The notes below the pieces were generated by a model. The model saw only the letters and a list, made by a program, of their open reading frames with translations, had not been told where the DNA came from and did not search any database. Position numbers and translations under genes: made by a program. Of a stretch of DNA of 64,000 bases, positions 26,201 through 40,000 are shown in pieces (positions within the stretch are counted from its first letter, which is position 1; each line of letters begins with the position of its first letter). The DNA is from Ancylostoma caninum (Eukaryota; Nematoda; Chromadorea; Rhabditida; Ancylostomatidae): contig JBAJFG010000492.1 of the NCBI GenBank assembly GCA_037903475.1, positions 372,001 to 436,000 of the forward strand, written 5' to 3'.

Positions 26201-29200
26201 TTATAGCCGTATCCGAAGTGCTCCCCCTTTTTTCTTTCGTCTGAATCCATAAAACCCTGATTTTATCTGGAAATACTTCTCAGAAACGTAGGGTCAACGT
26301 CAAGTCTGCAGCCTATGCACCAAATTTTTTTGGACATTCCGTGGGTTTCTTTCTCTATAGGAATACATAGTAGTGAGCCTTTCTCATTAACTCCAGCTAG
26401 ATGATCCTCCTTTATCCCAGTTGTGTAAATGTTCAAAACCTTTTCTCACTCCTATGGAAACCTGGATGGAATCAAAGGATTTCCTCTGTCCATCTCTCTT
26501 CTCTCTACGACTCTGTAGCAAATCAAGAGTGTAGTTTTTAGTTGTAGTATAGGATATAATTTTCATATAGGGGGTGTGTTTCGAACAAACAACAAGAACA
26601 AAATGTTGTTCTACATTGTTCATGGATATCTACGAAAGGAAGCACTTCACTCAAAGCTTGCCAACTACATAGAAAATAAAAGGGACTACGAAGACACGGC
26701 TAAACCTACTTTTCTTCATAGATACCTTCTATTTGGCCTATAAAAGAAGCCGGTCTGTGGTTTCCAGGACGAAGTCACATGCAGCTATTCCTCGTCATTT
26801 GCTGGTGGAATTAACAAGCTCATTAATTACATTGCCCAAATGATGTACGTAGCTGTATACGGTAATTAGTGAAATTATTAGATTTTGAAAATAGCTCACT
26901 CATCCTTAAGATGAGTGGCACAACCTGTATGTAAACTGTCTGACTAGGGTTGAAGCGTAGGAATTTACCCCAGTAATAGTATCAGTTGTGAAATCTGTGT
27001 TGTTTCTAGTAGTCTTTGACTTCTATCAAGACAAAATGAAAGTTCCATAACGGTTAGCAAACAGTCTTACCGTAATTTCCGGGTGTAGTCCACATATAAC
27101 TAAACTGAAGGCAGCCGACTAGTTCATCAGCTCCTATCGAAAATCGAGCCATCTATGAGTGCCGATTTTTACTTTGCAGAGGGTATTATGGAATCACTAC
27201 ACTTGGAGATTACGGTAAGATCGTTTACGAACCGGTCTAAACTTTTCACTTTGTTCTACCAAGACCTTGACTTGATTTTACTTACTCGAAGTCGTTATCG
27301 TGGCAGTTGTCACCCGAGATCTAATTTTGGGGTGGAATACTCACTGAAGAAGAAGGATAAATAAAACCAGCTCCCAGATCCAGAAGATTCATTTTGCCTG
27401 AGCAAAAGCACCATAGCATCAAAGGTTCCTACCCTCGATAATACTTGAAATAGCGCTCACAATGGTCACTGATGACGAACATCCGTGTACTTACGTCGCC
27501 TAGGCATTGTTACAGCCAGTTCTTCATTGCTACAGTACTCTGTATTACAGTTACAAACATCCGTTTCTGGCATAGACATCCGCTCAACCGACTTCCATCT
27601 CATTAGCCTTCCCCTTTTTCTCAAAACCATGCCTATGAAAAAGCTGCGTCTAAATGGTCAAACGTCATTTTTCTGATTTCTATGTGAGTTGAATGACAAT
27701 AACAAATAGCCACTAACGAATGCGCTCATTTACTGCATGATCCATTGTTTATTTTGTTATCGTGAAGCACATGATTCTCGTCGGATTACGGTAATTCAAT
27801 TGTCGTTACTGTAACACATACAGGAAACGAGATCGGAGGCGTGCGCTGGCGCGGGATCCTAATGAGAGCAAATATTATTGTTGCGGGTGGATGTGGGAAG
27901 AGGATTACCGGCTCGGGCTGTTTGAAATGTGAGTACAGCACCTATAATGTGCCAAGGACGCTCGTTATAGTAATGAGACCAATGGATGCACATCCGATGG
28001 TGAATTACCAGTTAGTGGTGACTCCCAGGTATGCGAGGACTAATGAGCAGGGATGTGGGAGTCCACCGACAGATTTTGATAACGACACTCCTGTTGACTT
28101 TGTCAAAGCCACTCAGTTAGGATTAATGCGTAGAAAATTGGAGCAAAGCAAAAAATGTGAAAAATATATGTGAAAAAATTACTTTTCTTCCAGGAAGTAT
28201 CCGCAGCTCTTCGATTAAAATCATCCGTTTCCTAAGCAGTTCCAGTAGTACCTCTTCTTACCATGAAGACCACTTTAATACTAAGAAGCGAGGTTAAATT
28301 ATCGGAGAATCTTGTGAAAAACCTGCATGCCTCATAGCTACTACTTGCTCTCCCTGCAAATACTACTTAGTATACTTAGAGCCCGAATAAAAATCGAATA
28401 ACTCATTCCATTAAAATATTCATGCAGGACTAGAACAGAGGAATTCGAAGGTTTAAAAAAAGAGAGACCTAAATGTCATCTTACTATACTAGAAGGATTG
28501 CATTGCTCCCTCCTTTCAAACATGCGGACTATAGACTGGTTCATAATCAAATTTTCGAGTTTCGAGTGAATCCATAGGTATCTAAAGTATTATTTGGTCC
28601 TAGGTATGCTACTCAGGATAAAGAAATTACGCTCTCCTATTCAGCTATTCTTTGCTCTTGTCTCAAACACTGAGACCCTCAGTAGTAACAAATTTACCAC
28701 CACCACTGGAAAGCTATTATGTATCAGTTATTATGTAACGTCCGTGAACGTCTTTAGCTTTTCTGGGCAGCGACTATATAACTCAAAAACGCAAATTTCC
28801 CTGCCTCTACCGTTGATGTACTACATTCGACAGTAACACTTTCCACATTCTGAGATAATTCAGTGGTGTCTTCGCAGACAAATTGTCTCCGTTGACAAAT
28901 TGGTGAGTTTGTGTATAAAACTGCGCTTCTCGGCCAAGTCACAATTATTAATCTCACACGTAAAGCAGCGAATATGGATGAGTTACAAGTGCTAGAATGC
29001 GTATGGTTGATACAGAACGAATCCGTTACGGTAGAACAGACCAGTAGACAAAATACCGAATTCGTGGATAGAACTGTTATCCTGTTCAAGAGGTAGATTT
29101 TACTATGAGAGACAAGGTATCTGCACCTCAGACAATTCGCAACATATCCGGGACTGCTTCAGCACTTGGACTAATACCAAAAAGTGGAAGTACATGCTAC

Positions 29201-30283
29201 CACTTTAGAGTAGGTAACAGTTCTCAGGCATCACCCTATGGAGATATGTGATAATTACAACTTGTTGAAGCTTGAGAAGTTCAAACGAATACCAGAGCAT
29301 GGTGCAAGATGAAACTCTGTAGCCTTTAATGCTGAAAGCATCAACTTTCGTTGAGGATTTCGATAGTAGCGCCTAGAACTAATATACTGAGACATAAGTG
29401 GTATTACGGTACAAAAACAAAGCAATACGCTAGTATTAGAAAATCAGTGGATTATTGGTGATCTTGTCCAAGAATATGGGAGATTCCATGTAATTTCAGC
29501 TGCCTGATGAGAGGAAAATAATTTGGAACTGGTTCAAATTTTGAGCTACTGAAGAGATGCCATGAGCAGCATGTTCACAGATCTAGTTTAATCCTATATC
29601 CTGAATTTATGGATTAATCACTCACAGTAAACTCCTGGAAATAAATAAGCTCTACCAATATATGGAATAGCATGGAGCGAATCCAACAATGCCCATGTGC
29701 GAGTAGTTCTGCTCCAGAGTAAGCATCTGAGCTCGGATTAAGCAGGTGCTACTGCAAACTTGCCACAAATTTTTGCTGTACTAAGTCAAAATGAATTGAT
29801 AAGAAAAATGGGCATGAATGGTCAGTTTCTCAAAGCATTATCACTACCAGCACCTCCTAAAAATGGTCACCTCACATCCAAATCAAAATAGCTAGCCGAG
29901 ATCCCTTGCAGATGGCGAGAATGAACGATTTCGCGCACTAACCCCGTGCTTACATGTAACAAGCGTGACTTGTAATTTCGAAATGAAGGGTAATTCGCAA
30001 ATGACTAGGTTGGCCGATGCTGGCCGAAAGGTGGAATCGCTGTGGTTGACAAAGGCCATCAAATAAACGGGCGATTTCGAACAAGACTGGGAACGGGCGC
30101 GCAACATGATGTGGCCTGGGCGCACGATGGGTGGTCGACGACGAACAACGCGCAAGCTCAACTTATGCGCATCGCTGAGGTGCTCGTTGTTCGACCAACT
30201 TCTCCAAAAGCTCAACCTAGTGACCTGCTGAGAAGGATCGGATCTGATGAGGGGTTTATTGACGTTTGGGGAAGGTTCTGATG
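20246..30283. other. Gene-poor region
   Basis: Apart from the M13-like fragment at 21.66 kb, nothing is supported. A 110-codon plus frame at 27841-28173 has no recognisable domain. Confidence 0.45.
21658..21775 (+). pseudogene. Possible M13 (neprilysin-like) peptidase exon remnant
   Basis: After a strong TAATTTTCAG acceptor a 38-codon frame reads WAEPQEKIPD..LSRDRFFLRFAQNW and then stops. M13 peptidases have W-V-E..L-T-x-x-Q-L-F-F-x-x-F-A-Q-x-W-C near the C-terminus, and the spacing from Trp to FF fits. The usual Cys after the Trp is replaced by Lys. No HExxH or ENIADNGG motif was found upstream. It may be a decayed exon or a coincidence. Confidence 0.22.
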
Positions 30284-30345
30284 TACATAAGCTTGTGCTA
30301 ATTTTTCGCAGTCATACATACGCTTGTGCTAATTTTTCGCAGTCA
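30284..30345. repeat. 31-bp tandem duplication
   Basis: Two adjacent 31-bp copies contain GCTTGTGCTAATTTTTCGCA and differ at one base. The near identity means it is recent. Confidence 0.9.
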
Positions 30346-31469
30346 AATGGCAGTATCGTTTACATCGACAGCATCTACATAACAAGTAGAGTTGTATTCT
30401 ATCCAAAGAATGTCTGAAATTCTGTGTAAACATGTTCAGGGCTGCGGAAGATCTAATCATGACCGGTACACTTTCTGCTGTGGTCCTTCTGCATCGACTA
30501 GGCTTAGCAGTCTCTCAACAATTGGGTCAGAAAAAGATCGATGCGTTTTTGCACTCTCAGACTATCCGTAAACTCTTCGTCTGAGCAATTGCAGTGAAAT
30601 CCAAAGTGATTGCAGAGGTTGTAAGGAAAAATACGTAACGTTGGGAAAACGAGATAGGATTCTTCATTAAACTTTACCTAACTAGCCTTTAATTACCAAA
30701 TCAAGGATGAGATTGAGATTTATATAACGCTGACTATGAAGGGTAATTCTCTGGATAAAAAGGCTAGCTATTCAAAAGATCACAGAATGGGTAAACCGCC
30801 AAATTCGGTTTGCTAGCCGGGCTAGGTTCCGCCTACTCGTTCATGGGTCTCAAACAAAAATAGTTTTTCTTTTCTATTCCACTTAGCAAGCGTCCATGTA
30901 GCCGATGGAGAGAAACGTTACTAAAACGATAAACCAGGATAGAAATAAACGGTTATAGTTTCACTAGATTTCTACCAGTTCATACAACAGCTGTGGCAAC
31001 TAGGAGTCTTCTCTTAGTACTAAGTCAAGGATGGCAGCTTATATGGACAATTAAAAATTCTGCTCTGGAATGGTCCAATTTTTGTCTTCTGCAGAGCTGA
31101 ATGAGATTATATAATATGAAGACAGCACCAAATCAAAGCTGGATAAAGGAATAAATTCTATGCAGAACTCGTTCTCATCACGTTGACTGGGACATCTCAA
31201 AATATTTAAACTCGATTGATAAGAACACGCTTAGGCAGGAAGTCCTTGAACTCCATCCAAATTAGATGGTATAAAAATGTCTAATCTCATGCGTCATTTA
31301 TGTATGCCAAGAAGGCGGGTGTAACACTCGAAGGTAATGAAAAGTTCACAAGCAGTAAAAGAGAAGCGAAGAAAATGCCAGCTTGACTTAACAAATAGAA
31401 ACAAGAGCAGAGATCCTTAACATCACGAACGGACCAAAGGTGAACGGACTAAACTAACCGTACCTGCTC

Positions 31470-31830
31470 GATATGACAGTCATTTCGGAGTAAGATGAAA
31501 TCTGAGCCAACGGCAGCAGCATGGAGCAAGTGAGTGTTGCAGGAACACGCTCGACTAGCTGCCGCCCCGTGTATACCGCTTCAGGGCTGTGGAGCGCACT
31601 GACGCGTCTTTGTAATGACCGCTCACCTCTCTTGACGCTCGGCCGCTCCTCGTCGAACCACCGTGAAATCCCGCCAAGTCGGTCGTAAGCAAGTGGCCAG
31701 CCTCGCCGCGCCAGCCGCCCAATCAACATCGCGCGAAGGCGGTGCCAGCGCGGCGGCACCCAATCGCAGCCGGCGGTCGATGCCTGGCGTGCAGCCGCCG
31801 CGCTGCAACTACGGTCGGATCCAATCCGAT
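31470..31830. other. GC-rich island, possible promoter or 5' exon
   Basis: A sharp rise in GC and CpG in AT-rich surroundings. On the minus strand it carries a GATTGGGCGG (CCAAT/GC-box-like) motif and a plausible donor GAGAG|GTGAGC. Open frames here are arginine-rich, as expected of any GC-rich DNA, and I recognise no protein. Confidence 0.35.
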
Positions 31831-34800
31831 TAGTTGAGCACAGGTGATAAAGTGGAAGTTATGTGAAACAAATGTTTAGTCAGAGGTAAAATCGCTATGT
31901 GAGCCGAACCAAACCAGGCACAATGCATTTGTTCGCTCACCTAATACGCTGCTCCACGCTCCTGCTGCTGAAGTCCTGTTTGCTGAAGGAAATAAATAAT
32001 GCGCTCATTTTTGCCTTGCACTCATGCATGGCCACCTCCTATAGTAGGTTTGTTGAGGAGAGAGTCTCTTGTTTCCAGCTAGTGGAAAAATTCGTTTCCA
32101 TAGCACTCCTTCACTCCTTGCCGAAGGTGACAGCAAGATTTTCCTAATGCTTTTATTCTCTGGAATGATCATAACTCTTTTAGAGCTTCTGGTGCAAGAA
32201 ACTAGGATTCTGAAAAGTTGAACATTAGGCAAGTTTAAGGCAATCAGTCAGGAGAACATGCCTATGAGTATTCCATCCTGAAGCATCCCTTCGCGTCGTC
32301 ATTGATTCCCCAACTTTTTTATCTAGTTGATTATTTTCACTGCACTGAGAAGCGAAGTGTTTTGCTCGAGTGGTTCGGGAAAATTGATCATATTTCCATA
32401 TTATTTTCTCGCCTTCTTCCCCTGGTTTTCTGAAATCCATACTTTTCGATACCTTCAGGAAGGCCGTTACACGATAATTAGGAACTGTACCAACACAGAA
32501 CTCTTCCTCCCACGAGATCCGGCCTCAGCTTTCTTCTCCAGCTCTTCCAGGCCTTCCCTCGTATCTGCCATCTCCTGATAAAATGAGTGTCACATAAACC
32601 GTATTAGAAGTGCGAAACAAGTTCGAGGAACATCGCTTGCTCATACTTCATTGGAATCGAGAGGCACGGACGACAGTCAGTCGTCCGTTGAACTAAATTT
32701 AGTGTTCCCGTCCGTATACGGTAGTCAATTTGTGCGAGTGTGTCCCGGTGGTCGCGAATATAATTTGTAGCGAGTCAATTTATGTCGGAAGTGAGGTGGC
32801 TGTGCTCGCTTCACTGAACACGCCGACAAACAACGTGCCAAGGGCCTTTCCAGTATGAGGTGGCTGACCACATGCAAATATTTCTGGCCTTCTCACAATG
32901 TTGCTGGGTAAGTAACTTGTGAGCGAGATTCCCATAGCAGAACTGTCACTGCCTCTTCTTCTTTGAGGTCGTGTGGATACTGTAAGCTGTCCGCCAATCC
33001 TGTTTCTTTCAGCTTGGTATGTAGTTCTCTTATTGGGCCTTTATCTGGAGCTTTAATTGTGTCCTGCTAAGAGAATTTCATCGCATTGGTACGAGGATAT
33101 CGTTATACATATCAGTGGTGGGATACATGAACACTTCCGGGAAGGTGAAATCCCACATGCAAATCCAGGATGGGCCAGTTTCTCAAGCAAAACTAAGTGT
33201 TTTGTCCCAGAAATTTCGTCACTACAAGGTCGTCGAGGGTATTGAAGTGCAGTAACCTTTGTCCAGAAATTTCGTAAATTCTGGACATTCGGAGAGATTG
33301 TGGTCTTTCTGGGAACGTTCATGAATTCCGCTAGAGCTCAGCCACTGATCATTCACATAACTATGAGAGCAACTATGTTATTCAGAAACTAATGTTTCCG
33401 GTAGAGTTGCGGTTTCTTTGATCTCTCAAAATGGACGAGATCACCAGGCAAAGAAAACAGCCACACTTTGAGCGATTGGCTATCCCAGAAGTTAGGATAT
33501 CCTTCACCCTAGGAGGTCGCCTAAGTTTTGAAGAAGGAGAGGCATAGGCTTTCCTCGAGTATGTTCACTCTCTCAAAGAACTTCATGACTGGTGAAAATA
33601 ATGTATTTTCTGCATTGCTGTGCGGTAGTATTAGCGAACAGACGCTCACGTTAGCTCCATCTCAAAGATACAAGCAACCGTCGACTTCTGGAAGGGCCGA
33701 TAACACAAGTCGTCTGTATTCTGCTTGTTTTCTCTTCGCGGATTTCCACAAAACTCAGCGACGATGCTCAGTTTCTATTATAATCACGATTTGGTTAAAA
33801 TGATAGTAAGTGCGGCCTAATGTGAAACTGTCTGAGACTGACATCACCAATGAGTCCACTAAGGACGTGCCATTGATTACTGCACGGAACAGATCCGACC
33901 GTGCTCAACTATTGGGAGGTGTGCAGAGATATCATGTGTTCTGGAATGCAAAACATTCTCTACGCGATAATTTCACACTCGAGTTAGCTTGAATCAAACG
34001 CTGCGCATTTTCCAGCTTCTTGGATCTCGGCCGAAAAACGTGCGTAGATGTTTTGTGACGGCGAAAAACTTCACGAACGGAGGTCAGCAAGTTTGTGTCG
34101 ACTACACACACGCCACATACTACTGCTAGAGTCGTAGGGCCGGGGCCGAAGCGTTCCATTCGGCGATCGCATCCCTCTGATGTCCACTTGTTGAGTGCAG
34201 CAGTCGTTTCAAGTCGACGTGTACCCCAATTAAATTGTTATGCCTGCACGCATCTGAGGGCGTTCGGCAATTTGTAGTACGGCCAGTTTATTTCAGGTTG
34301 AATGAGTGCCCAGCATTAACTAGCGTAACACGTCGGCTTCTGACTGCCGGCAATCCGTCAGCCATTTCGTGCTGAAATGCAGGAATATGCATGAGAAGAA
34401 GTAACTCTGAAATAACTCCAGTATCCACCTAAAAATTGACAGAATACTGTAAAGACCTAACTTATGCTTCGCAGCAGCCTCCTTTAAAAAAACTGTATTT
34501 TATTTTACCTTGAGATGGATTAAAACTAAGCGTTTCAAGCGATCTGTGTGGCTTCACTCATGCGCATCCTACAGCAGACGGCAGTTCATAACCTATTCTA
34601 CCACAGCTACTAAGCCGCTGGGAGCATATGGCACCTATGACCAAACATGTGTACAACGTTAATCCGAAAATTACAAACCAACTGCGATGTTATGCCCCAA
34701 ATCCGGAGTACACGTATATCGCAGAAAAGAGGATGAACAAGAAAGGTTGAACGAGTTGTCCGGAATTCATCGCTTCATTTCAACCCTCGTCGATCCAGAA

Positions 34801-34986
34801 TTCCAGTACGCACCCGTTCGTTGGTTTATTTATGCGTGTTTTTGTGTGCTGTGTATGTGTACCTTCATAGACAAGCTGTGATAGCGATGTCACGTCTTTC
34901 CCAAGCTCTTCATATTAAATGAGCACTAAATATTTAATTTTTAGCTATTCTGGTTGCTCAGTCATCCGTAGATGAAGTTACTGCTT

Positions 34987-35048
34987 TGGAAAGAGCATAG
35001 TTTGTCGTCTCAAAGGATGGAAAGGGCATAGTTTGTCGTCTCAAAGGA
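34987..35048. repeat. 31-bp tandem duplication
   Basis: Two adjacent 31-bp copies contain GCATAGTTTGTCGTCTCAAA and differ at one base. It is unrelated in sequence to the other 31-bp duplication in the window. Confidence 0.9.
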
Positions 35049-35899
35049 CGTTTGTCCTGGATTCCCACTGTACCTGTGGGGTTTCTTCTGTCAGAAAATG
35101 CACATAAAGTTTTAAAAAAACTAAAACTTGAAGTACTACCTAACCAAATTTATTCGAAACAACCAGAATTCGTCTCAATCCGGACTGGTGCCAATGGGTA
35201 GGGATGAAGTTTGCCGAACATCTCATTGGTACAATGGTTTCCTATTGTTAAATTTAGCCATAATGGGTGGGCAGAAATTTAGCATCTGATACTGTGTAAT
35301 CTCGCTCTTCGAATACTCTTGTACTGGGTGCTGTATAGTGAGTCCTAGACAACGGAAAGCTTTTGAATCTTCTGTGGGTATACGGTTATGATCAGGGCGG
35401 ATATTAACAAAGGAGTTGTCGATGATATTAGGCATTTAATGGTCAAAAAGGCCATGTAAGGCCTAGAGAGGGGAAGTCAGCGAGCCGGAAAAACCAGTGT
35501 CTCACCTCAGAAACGATTTTGATATTTTAGTATCAGAAGGATTTTCAGGCGGCGCTGATCACAAGGACTATGTACATATTTTCTCACAATGGTGCGCAAA
35601 ACCCCCTCTTTGAAGCCCTCCTACTTAGATATTTAGATGTCTCGTACCACGTAGGAAATACTCATAAATGAATGAACATCCCAAACATAATTCTCATCAT
35701 AACACTATAGTATGTCCAGGTTTCACGAAGAGAAAAAATGGAACATACGTACACACATCTTGAACATAAATATCTTGAAATCCTCAAAAAGAGGGAGCTC
35801 AAATAGTGGTCTTTTGACACTTCTGCAAGGAAATATGGGAAATAGACCGTGGTGATTCGCGTCGCCTGAAGACTCTTTTGTTATTAAAATTCCAAGATT

Positions 35900-36031
35900 G
35901 ATTTTCAGGTGAGACACTCCATTTAAGTACTACTGCACTCATGTAAATCCTGCTATTTTACCAGTGATTTTCAGGTGAGACAGTCTATTTACGTACGCCT
36001 GGAATCATGTATATCCTGCCGTTCTACCGGT
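35900..36031. repeat. 66-bp tandem duplication
   Basis: Two 66-bp copies begin GATTTTCAGGTGAGACA and are moderately diverged. Each copy contains TTTTCAG|GTGAGA, an acceptor next to a donor, so the repeat duplicates splice-like signals. Confidence 0.85.
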
Positions 36032-36508
36032 AAATCACGGATTTTTCGCTGAAATCTTCCTAACATTCACTTGTGCCCTATGATATGACGATCCTTTCTG
36101 TCCTTCCTGTAAATCCGATGTCCTTCTGACCTCACTATCGATATCGTTGGATAAGTTCGTCAAAGTCAGCGTACGCTATTCAAAGCAGCAACATTGTTTT
36201 TGTAGTATAGCATACAGTAGACAAATAATGGACGAGATGTTGGATTTCGCGGTCCACGGCACACGCATTGTGCGCATGCGCTTGCTGTGACTAAGCAAGC
36301 TTAATGAGGGTGGCAAATGAGAGACGAATACGGAAACCATCGCCGTGTGCTACCAAATCTGATGTTGTACACAACGTCAACGCGTATACACATGTGCCGA
36401 TACTTTATTCACCTATAAATTTCGGTTGCTTCTTCAAAGAACTCAAAGAAAGGCATAAATACACACATCTTCTTCGTTACCTACACACATATGTATAGAC
36501 GCCCGGTT

Positions 36509-36514
36509 TTTATT
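36509..36514 (-). terminator. Candidate polyadenylation signal (AATAAA)
   Basis: This is the first canonical AATAAA I see on the minus strand after the stop at 37000, giving a 3' UTR of roughly 0.5 kb. Another lies near 36403. Position and motif are the only evidence. Confidence 0.3.
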
Positions 36515-36999
36515 TTTGAATATAGGGAGAACTGCATTATTTAGGGAGAGGAAGAGAGAAAACGACAAAGAAAATGCAACAACCGAAAGCTTGCACAATA
36601 AAATGCTTAAGTGTATGGGTTTGAAATGTTGGACCCGATTGAGTTCTCGCGAACGTACGTACATACCACACAAAGGAAAGACGTAGTTGGCTAACACAGT
36701 AAGAATCTGTGTTTACTATGAGAGCGACTTTGTCATTTAAGTGACTAAACAATCAACAGTGGAATGAGTGATAAAAGAGCATGATGAATAGGTGGGAGGA
36801 CATGACACTTGACGCAAGTGTACAGCAATCGAAAACGGGATGAAGAAAAACGGTTTGGCAGTAATCAGAGCTGTATTACGATGTAGTACACATTGAAACA
36901 TATTGAATACAGATGCACTGGGGATAAATAATAAAGTCATCATTCAAGAACGCTTTATGAAGATCTGTTCAGAAGATCAGCAACGGTGAAAGCCCGGAT

Positions 37000-37095
37000 T
37001 CACAGGACCGACGACTCACACGCACCACATACCCATTTCGCACTCGGATCCTCCTCCAACAGAGCGAACGCTCTGGGAAGCAGGCCTGTGCAGTT
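37000..37095 (-). CDS. pygo: Pygopus-like gene, exon 13 (end of PHD finger, stop)
   Basis: The terminal exon follows a strong TTATTTTCAG acceptor. It encodes NCTGLLPRAFALLEEDPSAK then WVCGACESSVL and a TGA stop. It supplies C626, C647 and C650. The 20-residue gap between the sixth and seventh ligands, the A-[FY]-x-L-L helix and the WxCxxC ending match Pygopus PHD fingers. Confidence 0.9.
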   Translation of the reverse strand, partial: NCTGLLPRAFALLEEDPSAKWVCGACESSVL

Positions 37096-40000
37096 CTGAA
37101 AATAAAACTTCCTTAAAAAGTTCAGATTAGACATTTGGTTATTCTATTCGGCACTGAGTTTCGCGCGGGGGTTCTTGACTTCACTTTTTCACTTACGTTT
37201 GTCCTGGTTTAGAATCAATCCGTTTTTCAGCAATACAGCATTGAATATTACAGGTAATCCAACGAAAGCATTACAAAATAAAAAATATGGTCTCAGGAAG
37301 CACATCTTTTTCATAGGGTGCCAATGGTTTTGGCTTCACACAGCTTTTCATAAAGCAGAATAATCCATAAAACTGTTCTTCTCTAAATTCATATATTGGA
37401 AAGGTATCCGTAGTCCTGGTAAGGAGAGACAGAAATGTAGAGAGAAAGAGAGAAAGATAAAGACAGAAAGGGAGAGAGAGAGAAATATCAAGGAACCGTC
37501 AATTTTTTTGTTGTTAATTTGCTTTGTTCATAATGGCCCCTAGCGACTGATTGAATATTGGCATACCGACTGAATACAGGCATACATGTGTTATGTAATG
37601 TATGAGTAATCCCCTTCCAAGCAACCTTCAATGTGGACATCAGTTGTAATGAACAAAGAGAACTCCACAGCTGAAGCAGAAGTAGCTATGTGACAGCAAA
37701 GGAGTTCAAGATATCTAAGAAAATAATGGAAATCACAATAATGAAAAGTTTTCTTGGCAATTACAGATAACCAAAGACTGAATCAAGGCAATCAATCCAC
37801 GACTGGTTTCGATTTTAAGTCACATACAGTGTTAACTCCATGAACGGCTCCAAACTTCAATAGTGGTCTCAATGCATTATTAATTCTTCCGTTTTCATTA
37901 AAGATGGCACAAGACCACACACATCCAAGTATTCCGTTACGAAAATACTGAGAAATTTTTTCGGAGATGCATACAACGCAAGCATCAAGGAAGAAAGGAG
38001 AGGAACCTCTTCTTCGGCGAAGTGGTTCATATTTTTGGACTGCTCTAGTCCAGAAGTGACGCATGGAAGCAGGCCTTCCAAGGCAGCCACTCAAGCATAG
38101 GCTGGGAACACACGCGATGCAAGTCGCTCGTCTAGGGGCGACAGGTGAGGACTTCAGCTTATTTGGTTCGACCGATGTTACTACGATTACCGTTGGAATT
38201 CTTGGAACTTCACTGTCTAATTGGGCGTTCAAGTTCTTCAAGATATTTCTGACGGGTCTCATCCCTTTTATGTTCCTATTTCAATTGCAAAAAGTATTTC
38301 GTCAACCAATGGGCTGTCTCACCCCAAAATAATTCATGATAACGCCAGTAGCACTCTATAATTCCTCAGGCCACACATTTTTTACCCGGCTGACTCGATT
38401 CGATAGTTACTTCTGAAAGGATCGATTTCCAAGTCAACGCTAATATTGAATACTATGACAGTCTGATAAGATCCATGCTTTCGTGATATCGATTAAATGA
38501 AGAAAAATGGAAGTTTGAATTATTCGACTGTTCCGATGTCGACACTTCGATGTCGATTCAAAAGTCCACAACATAGGGCGACATAGGATAGAATTTATGG
38601 ACAAATGAATGTGCAAAATTAGGTTAGCAAGACAACTTTCACGTCCTGCGTCTGCTAACTATACATAGTCTATAACCCTGAAAGCTTCTCCAGATCAACG
38701 GGGTCAACCCGTGAAATGTGATTATGATCGCGATCCACTACCGAACGATTGAAGAAATTCAAAGAAGTACCGGACGATCCGGGGAAACCTCGCGAAAACA
38801 CCGATCGGACTGGAACTGATAGCTTTTAGCAGTATTTCCGTATACCCTGGTAAGGTTTGTATGAAAATAGTAAGATACAGTCGCAAGAAATTCTTTAAAA
38901 TGAAGCATATGCAATGAACAAATTTTTGTCTTTGAAAACTAAAGCTCGCAATAACCATGGGAATATAGCCAATATTCTATATATCGCTTACCATTCTTTT
39001 CTTATGATATATCATTCCTATAACCACGAAATCTAAGCAGATTTTCAAGAGAGACAAATTTTCTTCATAATAGCAATGTTGTGTTGGAATTGTGGACCTC
39101 GGTCAGGTACGCGACACCGCAAAATGGCATGCGCCATCGGCGAGTTGTTGTAAATCTAAAGGAAGGGGGATGGTTGCAAAGCAGCCTCCGCTGCTTACTG
39201 ACGAGTTCCGGGGATGTCTTCTCTCCTTACTGAGGAGTTCTGGGGAAAGAAACTAAACTCATTCGCTTTGAACTTATTTCTTACTAGCCACAGGTCAGAG
39301 CGGCACACTAGTCAACCCGTCGGTATCCCTTACTTCTTACTGTTTATTGGTTTGTTACAGTTGAATTTTTTGTATGCGACCGCCTGAGGTATACAGAAGC
39401 TCAGATGCAGCAAAATTGTGCAACATTGCTGGAACAAATTTCTTCTCAGGAAAATCACATCACTATTTCTCTAGCTCGGCCATTCAACAAATTCTTAATA
39501 GAATTAGATCCTTCAGATCCTTCATAGAATGGATCACTCGGTACAGATAGTAAATGATCCAAATGGAAGCATGAGATGCTTAGACGACGGCGACTCATCC
39601 GCGGAGGAAATTTTAGCGCAATATTGCTACTACCATGCTTGTAACTTTTGTGATAGGATGTAGGCATGATGAGATCCCGGCTCGATAGAGCGATAACGTG
39701 AAGCCCAGCTGGCAATTAAAGCGGACTAGTCAGACGTATACATTAGGAGACGGAAAAAAATTTAGCCGCGTGAAATGCCCGTCCGAGTACCCCAACAGTG
39801 AGACACGATTAATTTGAATATGTGTAAAATTCGATTTTAGACTACATATACGTATAATCGGAATATGTATAAATCGACTACATATGTCGGGACATTAAGA
39901 AATCCTCTTTCAAGTGATTAATTCAACATATGGCGTCAGAAAATCGGACACAAATGTGTAATTACAAAACGCATGTTTCGATGAAAATTCCTATGAATCA

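Larger units (their letters stand above)
30346..36508. other. Gene-poor region with short duplications
   Basis: Outside the GC-rich island and the tandem duplications listed separately, I see only scattered short frames. A small hairpin with CGGACGAC arms lies near 32670. Confidence 0.45.

Noticed and set aside
27841..28173. 110-codon plus-strand frame in a slightly GC-richer patch.
   Set aside because: No domain, no splice sites and no support from neighbours.
28754..29096. Overlapping frames on both strands near 29 kb.
   Set aside because: Both read as low-information sequence; neither has start or splice context.
37792..38262. 156-codon minus-strand open frame inside intron 12.
   Set aside because: It has no recognisable domain, overlaps a second equally plausible frame (37869-38090), and has no splice context with the gene.
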